A model generated the notes under the pieces. It saw only the letters and a program-made list of their open reading frames with translations, ran no database searches and was not told where the DNA came from. A program made the translations under genes and the position numbers. A DNA stretch of 15,540 nt from Ruminococcus sp. UBA5884 (lineage in GTDB: Bacteria > Bacillota > Clostridia > Oscillospirales > Ruminococcaceae). The stretch's first letter is position 1, and every line of letters starts with the position of its first letter. Where the stretch lies: assembly GCA_002431975.1 (NCBI GenBank), contig DJFA01000064.1, forward strand, positions 1,198 through 16,737, given 5' to 3'. Positions 1 through 6,498 of the stretch are shown here, piece after piece.

Positions 1-4
1 TTCG

Positions 5-89
5 ATATTTGTTTTCTGTATGTTAAAACGGTTGGTTGTTTGCATAAAATTCTGGTAAAACAAACGGGCGACCAATGGTCGCCCCTACA
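5..89 (+). repeat. Palindromic repeat element, copy 0 (right arm plus diverged left part)
   Basis: The intact right arm is at 65-89. It contains the 19-nt odd palindrome GGGCGACCAATGGTCGCCC (66-84) followed by CTACA. Before it lies the conserved spacer core AAATTCTGGTAAA (about 47-59). The stretch 5-64 is homologous to 15471-15529 of the last copy (shared blocks ATAT, GTTTTCTG, GTT.GTT and GCAT.AAATT.TGGTAA). This copy therefore looks like the right part of a long variant. Its right arm begins 10 bases beyond the stop codon of the minus-strand phosphoribosyltransferase-like gene. Confidence 0.8.
57..84 (-). terminator. Probable intrinsic terminator of the minus-strand gene, built from the repeat arm
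   Basis: Read on the minus strand, the palindrome 84-66 forms a GC-rich 9-bp stem. It is followed by G and then TTTGTTTT (64-57). The stem starts 15 bases after the stop codon of the 99-737 gene, so this copy of the repeat fits the geometry of a Rho-independent terminator. Most other copies lack a T-run in either direction, so this use looks local. Confidence 0.5.
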
Positions 90-98
90 GAAATACAA

Positions 99-737
99 TT
101 AAATTTTTGAATAGCCGAAACTGTTTATAATAGCTTCTACTCTCCTGCCGGCTGCACACATCTGGCAGTGTGACGGAAGTTCAGTTTCATAGTCCGGAAT
201 ATCCTGTTCCTTGAACAATGATGTTATCTTTGCACCGTCAACTTCATCAACCGCACTGAATATAGCAGCAACTCCTGCGAGTTTGCCGTTATAATATCTG
301 AGGCAGTCAACTGAGCGGCGTATAGTTTTTCCTGTTGATACAGATGACATAAGCAGAAGAATCTGTTTATTATAAACCATACTCTGAATATTATCTCTGA
401 AAATCATCTGATTGTTCATATTGAGTTCAGGAGTAATAATATTTATCTCCTTGCCGACATTCATGCCTGCACCATGCTGTGTAAGAGCATTGGCAATAAA
501 TGCTGCAAGTATTTCTGTACCTTCAAGACATACTATAGTATCAATAGATGTTGAAGCACTGTATTTTTCAGCAAGTTCCTTGCCTGCTTCCTTTGCAGCC
601 TTCTGATTGGTTTTGATTTTTGTGAGGTCAACGTAATAGTTTACATGTGAGTGGTTTGTTGCGAAGTGACCCGGTATAACAGATATCTTGATATCATTGT
701 TATGAGCTGAGCTTATTTCATGCATTCTGGTTTCCAT
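99..737 (-). CDS. Phosphoribosyltransferase-like protein, related to orotate phosphoribosyltransferase
   Basis: The product is 212 aa, the usual length for type I phosphoribosyltransferases of the PyrE group. Residues 126-144 (ILLLMSSVSTGKTIRRSVD) align with the PRPP-binding loop, normally hydrophobics then [ED]D followed by a TTG or STG turn and a small residue. The turn and flanking helix are kept, but the acidic pair is replaced by Met-Ser. A C-terminal CxxC (191-194) followed by AAG resembles the CPLC-type tail of some PyrE proteins. The start is the ATG at 737, with an AAAAGGAG site (751-744) ahead of it and a consensus promoter further up. Orotate PRTase activity would serve pyrimidine synthesis, but no other pyr gene is adjacent and the altered loop makes catalysis uncertain. 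It may instead be a regulatory or sensing PRTase homologue. The fold call is moderately sure; the substrate is not. Confidence 0.6.
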   Translation of the reverse strand: METRMHEISSAHNNDIKISVIPGHFATNHSHVNYYVDLTKIKTNQKAAKEAGKELAEKYSASTSIDTIVCLEGTEILAAFIANALTQHGAGMNVGKEINIITPELNMNNQMIFRDNIQSMVYNKQILLLMSSVSTGKTIRRSVDCLRYYNGKLAGVAAIFSAVDEVDGAKITSLFKEQDIPDYETELPSHCQMCAAGRRVEAIINSFGYSKI

Positions 738-784
738 AATTTTCTCCTTTTTAATTATTTAATTAAAATAAATATATTGCTGAT

Positions 785-813
785 ATTATAACATATAATA
801 AAAATATTTTCAA
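785..813 (-). promoter_or_regulatory. Sigma-A promoter of the phosphoribosyltransferase-like gene
   Basis: On the minus strand, TTGAAA (813-808) is followed by a 17-nt spacer and TATAAT (790-785). This lies about 48 nt upstream of the start codon. The match is 5/6 at -35 and 6/6 at -10 with ideal spacing. Confidence 0.75.
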
Positions 814-851
814 CTATTTTTATAAAAAATTAAATAAAATATTTATGCGGA

Positions 852-880
852 TTGTCAATATCAACAAATCATAATAATAT
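852..880 (+). promoter_or_regulatory. Possible upstream second promoter of the rimP-nusA operon
   Basis: TTGTCA (852-857), a 17-nt spacer and TAATAT (875-880) match the sigma-A consensus at 5/6 and 4/6. The surrounding region is very AT-rich, where chance matches are common, so this is weak. If used, it would add about 110 nt to the leader of the operon. Confidence 0.3.
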
Positions 881-958
881 GAAGTGAGAGTAAACATGAT
901 TTTCACAGCAAATGCTTTAATACTGTTAAATTTTTTATGTCAAGAGAACGCAAAACAC

Positions 959-987
959 TTGATTTTAAAAAAAATATATGGTATAAT
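959..987 (+). promoter_or_regulatory. Main sigma-A promoter of the rimP-nusA-infB operon
   Basis: TTGATT (959-964), a 17-nt spacer and a perfect TATAAT (982-987) lie upstream of rimP. Transcription would start near 994, giving a leader of about 85 nt that contains the strong hairpin at 1013-1039. Confidence 0.8.
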
Positions 988-1012
988 ACCGATAGTACGA
1001 TAGATTTTGCCC

Positions 1013-1039
1013 AAAGACCGGAAACCCCTTCCGGTCTTT
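1013..1039 (+). promoter_or_regulatory. Leader hairpin upstream of rimP
   Basis: AAAGACCGGAA (1013-1023) pairs perfectly with TTCCGGTCTTT (1029-1039) around a 5-nt ACCCC loop, an 11-bp stem. Only TTTC follows, so the U-tract is poor. It lies between the predicted start site and the rimP AAGGAGGG site (1065-1072). It could be a weak attenuator, a 5' stabilising structure, or a barrier to read-through from upstream. Confidence 0.7.
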
Positions 1040-1078
1040 CATTTATGTAGGGGAAAGCTGATTTAAGGAGGGATATAT

Positions 1079-1552
1079 ATGAAGTTGAAAAAATACGGAA
1101 GTACAGAACAGAAAGTATCTGAACTTGCTCAGCCTCTTGCTGATGAACTTGGTCTTGATATATGGGATATAAGGCTTGAAAAAGAAGGGGCTTTATGGTA
1201 TCTCAGAGTATTCATCGACAAGGAGGACGGAATATCCATTGATGACTGCGAAGCAATCAGCCGCCCTCTCAGTAAAATTCTTGACGAAAAAGACCCGATT
1301 CCGCAGAGCTATATACTTGAAGTCGGTTCTGCCGGTCTTGAAAGAGAACTTATAAGAGAAAAGCATTTTGAGCTTTCACTCGGAAAACCTGTAAGAGTAC
1401 ATCTTATACGCCCGTATGAGGGTGAAAGGGATTTTACCGGAATCCTTAAAGAATTTGACAGGGATAAATTAATTATCGGTGATGATGAAAGCAATATGGA
1501 GGCTCTTTTTTCAGAGATTTCATATGTAAGATTATATGAGGATTTCAGCTGA
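1079..1552 (+). CDS. rimP: Ribosome maturation factor RimP
   Basis: The 157-aa product has the usual RimP length and architecture. The N-terminal alpha/beta domain (about 10-85) includes the family-typical stretch VFIDKEDGISIDDCEAISRPLS and then YILEVGSAGLERELI, matching the conserved EVSSPGLERPL motif. A C-terminal SH3-like barrel follows (about 90-155). RimP binds the 30S subunit and is needed for late maturation of the head and S12 assembly. The ATG at 1079 follows an AAGGAGGG site (1065-1072) by 6 nt. The gene is first in the operon, directly behind the promoter at 959-987, as in most Firmicutes where rimP (ylxS) precedes nusA. An 18-bp palindrome covers its stop codon. Confidence 0.95.
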   Translation: MKLKKYGSTEQKVSELAQPLADELGLDIWDIRLEKEGALWYLRVFIDKEDGISIDDCEAISRPLSKILDEKDPIPQSYILEVGSAGLERELIREKHFELSLGKPVRVHLIRPYEGERDFTGILKEFDRDKLIIGDDESNMEALFSEISYVRLYEDFS

Positions 1553-1557
1553 AATCC
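1540..1557 (+). promoter_or_regulatory. Perfect 18-bp palindrome over the rimP stop codon
   Basis: GGATTTCAGCTGAAATCC is a perfect palindrome that includes the rimP TGA (1550-1552). It is followed immediately by a second perfect palindrome, AAAAAATATTTTTT (1560-1573), extended to T7 (1568-1574). As RNA, a 7-bp stem with an AGCT loop followed by U7 about 10 nt later could act as a partial terminator or a processing site between rimP and nusA. Confidence 0.6.
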
Positions 1558-1577
1558 ATAAAAAATATTTTTTTATA

Positions 1578-1597
1578 ATGCGGTAGTATAACCGCAT
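1578..1597 (+). promoter_or_regulatory. Hairpin just upstream of the nusA ribosome binding site
   Basis: ATGCGGT (1578-1584) pairs perfectly with ACCGCAT (1591-1597) around the hexaloop AGTATA. It ends 5 nt before the AGGAGG of nusA (1603-1608), close enough to affect ribosome access or to be a protein-binding site. Confidence 0.6.
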
Positions 1598-1620
1598 ATT
1601 ACAGGAGGTTGCTAACAAAA

Positions 1621-2697
1621 ATGAACAAGGGTTTTTTTGATGCTCTTTCAGTGCTTGGAGCAGAAAACGGTGTTTCCGTGGAAACTTTGATAGAAAAGGT
1701 CAAATCAGCACTCACAAAAGCTGTCAGGAAGGCTTATCCGGACTGCGAAAATATCAATATCAACATTAATCCGGAAACAAAGGATTTTGATATAAGTCTT
1801 CTTAAAACAGTCGTTGATGATGAACCGCTTGACGACAGCGAAATAAATATCCATAATGCAAGACGCATAGACCCGAATGCATATGTAGGCGGCATATGTG
1901 CTGTAAGAATAGATACATCACAGTTCGGCCGTGCAGCCGCACAGTCAGCAAAACAGTCTATCAGAACAGACCTCAAGGAAATCAGCAGAGAAAAACTTCT
2001 TGCTCAGTTTCAGGATAAGGAAAATGAATGTATCACTGCCAGAATAACTCAGATTGAACCAAAAGGCACTGCTACCCTCATATATGATAAAACTGAACTC
2101 TATCTCTTTAAGAATGAACAGATTCCGGGGGAAGTACTTAAAGAAGGTCAGAATATAAAAGTATATATCACCGGTATTACCAATAAGGAAAAGAAACCTA
2201 TCATAAAAATCTCAAGAACACACAGAGACCTTGTAAAACGTCTTTTTGAAATTGAAGTTCCTGAAATATATGACGGAACTGTTGAAATCAAATCAATTTC
2301 AAGAGAACCGGGTTCAAGAACAAAAATTGCCGTATGTTCACATAACCCTGATGTTGACGCAGTAGGTGCGTGCATAGGCCCTAAGCGTTCAAGAATAACA
2401 GCGGTTGTAAATGAACTCAACGGCGAAAAAATCGATATCATAACATACAGCGACAAGCCGGAGGAATTTATCGCAAAATCTCTTGCTCCGTCAGAGGTTT
2501 TAAGCGTAACTCTTGCAGAGGACGGTTCAAAATCATGTACTGTAATCGTCCCTGACAGCCAGCTTTCACTCGCTATCGGAAACAAGGGTCAGAATGCAAA
2601 GCTTGCTGCAAAGCTTACAGGATATAAAATCGATATCAATTCCGAATCAGGTGCAAAATCAGTTCCGGAACAGCCTGCTGCGGCTGACGGAGAATAA
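1621..2697 (+). CDS. nusA: Transcription termination/antitermination factor NusA
   Basis: NusA binds RNA polymerase and nascent RNA and modulates pausing, termination and antitermination. The 358-aa product shows the polymerase-binding N-terminal domain (about 1-125), an S1 domain (about 136-200, from ECITARITQIEPKGTATLIY), KH1 (about 230-275, DVDAVGACIG) and KH2 (about 300-342, with LAIGNKGQNAKLAAKLTG). As in other Firmicutes there is no C-terminal acidic repeat region, only a short Ala/Pro/Glu tail. The KH1 loop reads GPKR (253-256) instead of the usual GxxG, while KH2 keeps GNKG. The start is taken as ATG 1621: an in-frame TTG at 1609 touches the AGGAGG (1603-1608) and cannot be served by it. 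Spacing to ATG is 12 nt, slightly long. Two hairpins precede the gene. Confidence 0.95.
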   Translation: MNKGFFDALSVLGAENGVSVETLIEKVKSALTKAVRKAYPDCENINININPETKDFDISLLKTVVDDEPLDDSEINIHNARRIDPNAYVGGICAVRIDTSQFGRAAAQSAKQSIRTDLKEISREKLLAQFQDKENECITARITQIEPKGTATLIYDKTELYLFKNEQIPGEVLKEGQNIKVYITGITNKEKKPIIKISRTHRDLVKRLFEIEVPEIYDGTVEIKSISREPGSRTKIAVCSHNPDVDAVGACIGPKRSRITAVVNELNGEKIDIITYSDKPEEFIAKSLAPSEVLSVTLAEDGSKSCTVIVPDSQLSLAIGNKGQNAKLAAKLTGYKIDINSESGAKSVPEQPAAADGE

Positions 2698-2716
2698 AAA
2701 GGTACGGTAAAGAATT

Positions 2717-2989
2717 ATGCCAAATAAAAAAATTCCTTTGAGAATGTGCTGCGGCTGCGGAGAAGCAAAACCCAAAAAAGAGCTTGTCAGAGTAGTCAAA
2801 GCTCCTGACGGTACTGTATCCCTCGATTTCACAGGAAAAAAATCCGGCAGAGGTGCTTATATTTGCAGAAATATCCAGTGCCTCAGAGCCGCAAGAAAAG
2901 CCAGAAAATTTGAAAAATCATTTTCATGTGCTGTTTCCGATGAATTTTATGAGGTGATGGAAAATGAACTGTCAGCAGAAAATAATTAA
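2717..2989 (+). CDS. ylxR: YlxR/RnpM small nucleic-acid-binding protein (DUF448)
   Basis: The 90-aa product matches the YlxR family: an N-terminal Cys-rich RMCCGCGEAKPKKELVRVV, then DFTGKKSGRGAYIC (about 34-50) and a basic helix (LRAARKARKFEKS). The family always sits between nusA and the L7Ae-like gene in Firmicutes. In Bacillus subtilis the homologue binds RNase P RNA and has been called RnpM. The ATG at 2717 has only a weak purine-rich site ahead of it, so translation is probably coupled to nusA, whose stop is 19 nt upstream. Its 3' end overlaps ylxQ by 26 nt. Confidence 0.93.
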   Translation: MPNKKIPLRMCCGCGEAKPKKELVRVVKAPDGTVSLDFTGKKSGRGAYICRNIQCLRAARKARKFEKSFSCAVSDEFYEVMENELSAENN

Positions 2990-3275
2990 CCTTATGACTA
3001 TATGCAGAAAAGCCGGTAAGCTGATTATCGGATTTGATGCAGCAAAAAATGCAGTTTCAGACGGCAGTGCCTGCTGTATTCTGATTTCTGAAGATATTTC
3101 TGACAATACTTTAAAGAAAATCATGAATATAAGCGGCAGTATTCCGGTGATAAAAACCGGTATGAAATGCAGTGAGGCAGAACTGTATTTCAACAGAAAG
3201 GCTGCGGTTGCAGCAGTATGCGACAAAGGATTCGCCAGGCGTTTCGGAGAGCTTGCCAGTCAGATTAAAGGCTGA
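2964..3275 (+). CDS. ylxQ: L7Ae-family RNA-binding protein YlxQ
   Basis: The 103-aa product belongs to the L7Ae/L30e/S12e/Gadd45 family. It carries the N-terminal helix and turn INLMTICRKAGKLIIGFDAAKNAV (about 8-31), then CILISEDISDNTLKKI, and near the end AVAAVCDKGFARRF. L7Ae proteins bind kink-turn RNAs; the precise target of YlxQ in bacteria is not settled. The ATG lies inside the end of ylxR in another frame (26-nt overlap) with GAGGTG at 2951-2956 as ribosome binding site, so the two are translationally coupled. The product ends 50 nt before the infB start. Confidence 0.92.
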   Translation: MNCQQKIINLMTICRKAGKLIIGFDAAKNAVSDGSACCILISEDISDNTLKKIMNISGSIPVIKTGMKCSEAELYFNRKAAVAAVCDKGFARRFGELASQIKG

Positions 3276-3325
3276 AAAAAACTATCCTTCCGGACGCTGA
3301 CTTATAAAACAGGAGGTTGATTTTA

Positions 3326-5872
3326 GTGGTTAAAAAAGTAAAAATTAATGACCTTGCCAAAGACCTGAATCTTCCGAGTCAGGAGATAACAGAGCTGCTG
3401 GAAGGATTTTCAGAAACAAAGAAAAAACCTGCCTCTAATATAAGTGAGGAAGAAGTCAACCTGGTGCTTGATTATTTTTCACAGAAAAATCAGGTTGAAA
3501 GCTTTGATGATTACTTTAAATCCCGAACAAAACCGCAGGAAACAAAAACTATTAAGACCATACAGGAGGCTAAGTCAGTGCAGAAACCAAAAGCAAATGC
3601 TCATAAAAAAACCAACAGACCGCAGGGAGAAAAACGTCCCGAAAATCCAAGAAAAAAATCAGCCGATAACCAGAATACTGCTAAAAACCGCAGCGAAACC
3701 ACTGAACCTAAAAAAACTGTTCAGCAGAACCAGAACAATACTGGCAGCAAACCTGCCCAGAACCATAACAATAACAAATCTGCTGCCGAACAGAAAAACA
3801 ATAACAGAAATAATGAGAAAAAACATAAGCCGCAGCCACGAGGCGAAAAAACAAGACTTAATGCAAATCTCGCTTCAGATACATCAGTATCATCACAGAC
3901 TGTACGCCGTACAGTAGATACAAGAGGAAGCTATGTTGAACTCGATAAATACAATGAAAGATATGAACAGATAGCTCCTGCAAACAAACATAAGGACAAT
4001 TATACAAAAAAACAGAAAATTACTCAGAAATCTTCACAGAAAAACAAACATCAGTTCTCAAACAAGCGTGAGAGCGAAGCCGAAAGACTCCGCAGGCTTG
4101 AACTCGAAAGAGCAAGAAAACAGCAGCTTAAAGTCCTTATTCCTGACAGTATCGTTGTAAGCGAACTTGCTTCAAGACTTAAAGTCACTGTAAGCGAAGT
4201 TATAAAGAAACTTATGGGACTCGGAGTAATGGCTGGAATCAATCAGGAGATAGATTTTGATACCGCATCACTCGTAGCCGAAGAACTCGGTGCTGTAGTT
4301 GAAAAGGAAGTTATTATAACTATTGAGGAACGCCTTATCGATGACAGCGATGATGAGGATATGCTCGAAGAAAGAAATCCTGTAGTAGTTGTAATGGGTC
4401 ACGTTGACCACGGCAAGACATCTATCCTTGACAGAATAAGAAATTCAAATGTAACTGATTCAGAAGCCGGAGGAATTACTCAGCATATCGGTGCATATCA
4501 GGTGAACTATCAGGGAAAGAATATAACATTCCTTGATACTCCGGGACATGAAGCATTCACATCAATGCGTGCAAGAGGTGCGAATGTAACTGATATAGCA
4601 GTTCTCGTAGTAGCAGCTGATGACGGAATAATGCCTCAGACAGTTGAATCAATAAACCATGCAAAAGCCGCAGGAGTTTCAATTATCGTTGCAATCAACA
4701 AGATGGATAAGGAAGGTGCAAATCCTGAAAAGGTAAAACAGGAACTCACCGAACATGAACTTGTTGTTGAAGAATGGGGCGGAGATGTTCTCTGTGTACC
4801 GGTATCCGCAAAGACAGGAGAAGGAATTGATGAACTCCTTGAGGATATACTGCTTGTAGCTGAAATGCGTGAGCTTAAAGCCAATCCGAACCGTCTTGCA
4901 AAGGGTGCAGTTATTGAAGCCCGTCTTGATAAGGGAAGAGGACCTGTTGCAACAATACTCATACAGAATGGTACTCTCCATCAGGGAGATGTTATAATTG
5001 CAGGAACTGCTGTCGGCAGAGTCCGTGTAATGACAAATGACAAAGGAAGAACAGTAAAGGCAGCCGGCCCTTCAACTCCGGTTGAAATAACAGGTCTTGC
5101 AGAAGTTCCGAGTGCAGGCGATATATTCAATGCCGTAACAGATGAAAAGCTTGCAAGAGAACTTGTTGAACAGAGAAAACATGAAGCCAAACAGGAACAG
5201 TTCAACTCATATCAGAAAGTAACTCTTGACAATCTTTTCAGTCAGATAGCACAGGGTGAAATCAAGGAACTTCCTATCATTGTAAAAGCCGATGTACAGG
5301 GTTCTGTTGAAGCCGTAAAGCAGTCACTTGAAAAGCTTTCAAATGATGAAGTAAGGGTAAAGGTTATTCACGGCGGCGTAGGAGCTGTATCAGAAAGTGA
5401 TGTTATGCTTGCAAATGCATCAAATGCTATAATTGTAGGCTTCAATGTAAGACCTGACCCTGTTGCAAATGAAAATGCAAGACGTGACGGCGTTGATATA
5501 AGACTTTACAGAATTATATACGATGCAATCGAGGAAATAAGCACAGCCATGAAGGGTATGCTTGCTCCAAAGACAAGAGAAGTTGAACTTGCAAGAATTG
5601 AAGTACGTCAGATGTATAAGATATCAAATGTCGGAATGGTTGCAGGCTGTTATGTACTCAGCGGCAAGGTAACAAGAAACTGCCGCATAAGAGTTGTCCG
5701 TGACGGCATTGTTGTAGCTGATGATGAAATAAGCGGACTCCAGCGTTTTAAAGATTCAGTAAAGGAAGTTGCTGAAGGCTTTGAATGCGGCATAAGCCTT
5801 GAAAAATTCTCTGATGTCAAGGAAGACGATATCTTTGAAGCATACATCATAGAGGAATACAGAGAGGACTAA
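3326..5872 (+). CDS. infB: Translation initiation factor IF-2
   Basis: IF2 is the GTPase that places initiator fMet-tRNA on the 30S subunit and promotes subunit joining. The 848-aa product starts with an IF2_N module (about 2-55). A long low-complexity linker rich in Asn, Lys and Gln follows (about 60-265), then a second IF2_N module (about 272-330, IPDSIVVSELASRLKV). The GTPase domain has G1 GHVDHGKT at 358-365, G3 DTPGH at 404-408, G4 NKMD at 458-461 and G5 SAKTGEG. Domains II to IV run to the C-terminus. The start is taken as GTG 3326, 9 nt after AGGAGG (3311-3316). An in-frame TTG at 3317 abuts that site and is rejected. A second AGGAGG and in-frame GTG occur at codon 85, predicting a shorter isoform (see separate entry). 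The DUF6440 gene begins 3 nt after the stop. Confidence 0.97.
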   Translation: MVKKVKINDLAKDLNLPSQEITELLEGFSETKKKPASNISEEEVNLVLDYFSQKNQVESFDDYFKSRTKPQETKTIKTIQEAKSVQKPKANAHKKTNRPQGEKRPENPRKKSADNQNTAKNRSETTEPKKTVQQNQNNTGSKPAQNHNNNKSAAEQKNNNRNNEKKHKPQPRGEKTRLNANLASDTSVSSQTVRRTVDTRGSYVELDKYNERYEQIAPANKHKDNYTKKQKITQKSSQKNKHQFSNKRESEAERLRRLELERARKQQLKVLIPDSIVVSELASRLKVTVSEVIKKLMGLGVMAGINQEIDFDTASLVAEELGAVVEKEVIITIEERLIDDSDDEDMLEERNPVVVVMGHVDHGKTSILDRIRNSNVTDSEAGGITQHIGAYQVNYQGKNITFLDTPGHEAFTSMRARGANVTDIAVLVVAADDGIMPQTVESINHAKAAGVSIIVAINKMDKEGANPEKVKQELTEHELVVEEWGGDVLCVPVSAKTGEGIDELLEDILLVAEMRELKANPNRLAKGAVIEARLDKGRGPVATILIQNGTLHQGDVIIAGTAVGRVRVMTNDKGRTVKAAGPSTPVEITGLAEVPSAGDIFNAVTDEKLARELVEQRKHEAKQEQFNSYQKVTLDNLFSQIAQGEIKELPIIVKADVQGSVEAVKQSLEKLSNDEVRVKVIHGGVGAVSESDVMLANASNAIIVGFNVRPDPVANENARRDGVDIRLYRIIYDAIEEISTAMKGMLAPKTREVELARIEVRQMYKISNVGMVAGCYVLSGKVTRNCRIRVVRDGIVVADDEISGLQRFKDSVKEVAEGFECGISLEKFSDVKEDDIFEAYIIEEYRED
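3564..3580 (+). promoter_or_regulatory. Internal ribosome binding site and in-frame GTG within infB
   Basis: AGGAGG (3564-3569), an 8-nt spacer and GTG (3578-3580) lie in the infB frame at codon 85. The main start has nearly the same layout: AGGAGG, a 9-nt spacer and GTG. Initiation here would give a 764-aa IF2 lacking the first IF2_N module and the start of the linker. Tandem initiation giving long and short IF2 is established in E. coli infB and reported in Bacillus. Use of this site is inference from sequence. Confidence 0.6.
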
Positions 5873-5875
5873 GCC

Positions 5876-6067
5876 ATGAACAAAAAAAGATTTGAAATAA
5901 TCTATACTCAGGGAGTCGTTGAAAGTATACAGGTTATAAGAGATACTGAAACAGGTGTCGCTTATCTTGCATATCAGAACGGATACAGCGGAGGAATATG
6001 TCCTCTGCTGAATTCTGACGGAACTGTTATGGTATATAAAGATAATTTTGAAACAAAAAAGAAATAG
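5876..6067 (+). CDS. DUF6440 family small protein
   Basis: The 63-aa product resembles the DUF6440 family: a start like KRFEIIYTQGVVESIQVIRDTETGVAYL followed by a Gly-rich turn (NGYSGGICPLLNSDGTVMVY). The repeated pattern of short strands suggests a compact beta-rich fold. No membrane segment or catalytic motif is visible and the function is unknown. The ATG is 3 nt after the infB stop with a GAGAGGA site inside the infB end. The stop TAG directly abuts the rbfA ribosome binding site. It therefore sits fully inside the operon, at the place where Bacillus carries ylxP. Confidence 0.75.
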   Translation: MNKKRFEIIYTQGVVESIQVIRDTETGVAYLAYQNGYSGGICPLLNSDGTVMVYKDNFETKKK

Positions 6068-6083
6068 AAAGGAGCGTTTTATT

Positions 6084-6425
6084 ATGGCAAGCTTCAAAGT
6101 CGGAAGACTCGGCGAAGATATAAAGCGTGAACTCACAGCAATTCTCAGAGAGCTTAAAGACCCGAGAATTGACCCGATGACAACTATTGTAAATGTCAGT
6201 CTTTCAAATGATATGTCACACTGCAAGGTATATATTTCATGCTATGAAGGCATGGAAAAGGCAAAACTTTCTGCTGAAGGTCTTACAAGTGCCTCAGGAT
6301 ATATCAAGCGTGAACTTTTTGCAAGACTGCACATGAGAAAATGCCCTGACTTAAAATTCATTGCTGATGATTCAATTGAACACAGTGCTGAAATCAATCA
6401 GATAATAAGGGATTTTGAAAAATAA
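6084..6425 (+). CDS. rbfA: 30S ribosome-binding factor RbfA
   Basis: RbfA is a cold-shock-associated KH-fold protein that binds the 30S subunit near the 5' end of 16S rRNA during late maturation. The 113-aa product has the family signature: KVGRLGEDIKRELTAILRELKDPRI at the N-terminus, then the strand MTTIVNVSLSNDMSHCKVYIS, and the ending LHMRKCPDLKFIADDSIEHSAEINQIIRD. The start is ATG 6084 with AAAGGAG (6068-6074) upstream; the longer in-frame start at 6048 would overlap DUF6440 and has no site of its own. It is the last gene before the repeat-bearing gap. A small hairpin (CGGCA-AAC-TGCCG, 6427-6439) follows the stop without a T-run. Confidence 0.95.
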   Translation: MASFKVGRLGEDIKRELTAILRELKDPRIDPMTTIVNVSLSNDMSHCKVYISCYEGMEKAKLSAEGLTSASGYIKRELFARLHMRKCPDLKFIADDSIEHSAEINQIIRDFEK

Positions 6426-6498
6426 ACGGCAAACTGCCGCCTGTAATCGTATTAACGCCAATTTGATGTATTGTTTCTGTTGAAATGCAGATTTGTTT

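Noticed and set aside
896..1003. A 35-codon open frame (ATG 896 to TAG 1001) upstream of rimP
   Set aside because: It overlaps the main promoter (959-987), has no good ribosome binding site and no recognisable sequence.
1045..1052. TGTAGGGG upstream of rimP as a repeat-arm remnant
   Set aside because: Only eight bases match and the following GAAAGCTG shows no palindrome or spacer.
3444..3917. A 157-codon frame on the plus strand inside infB
   Set aside because: It is a shifted reading of the Asn/Lys/Gln-rich linker; the low complexity removes stops by chance.
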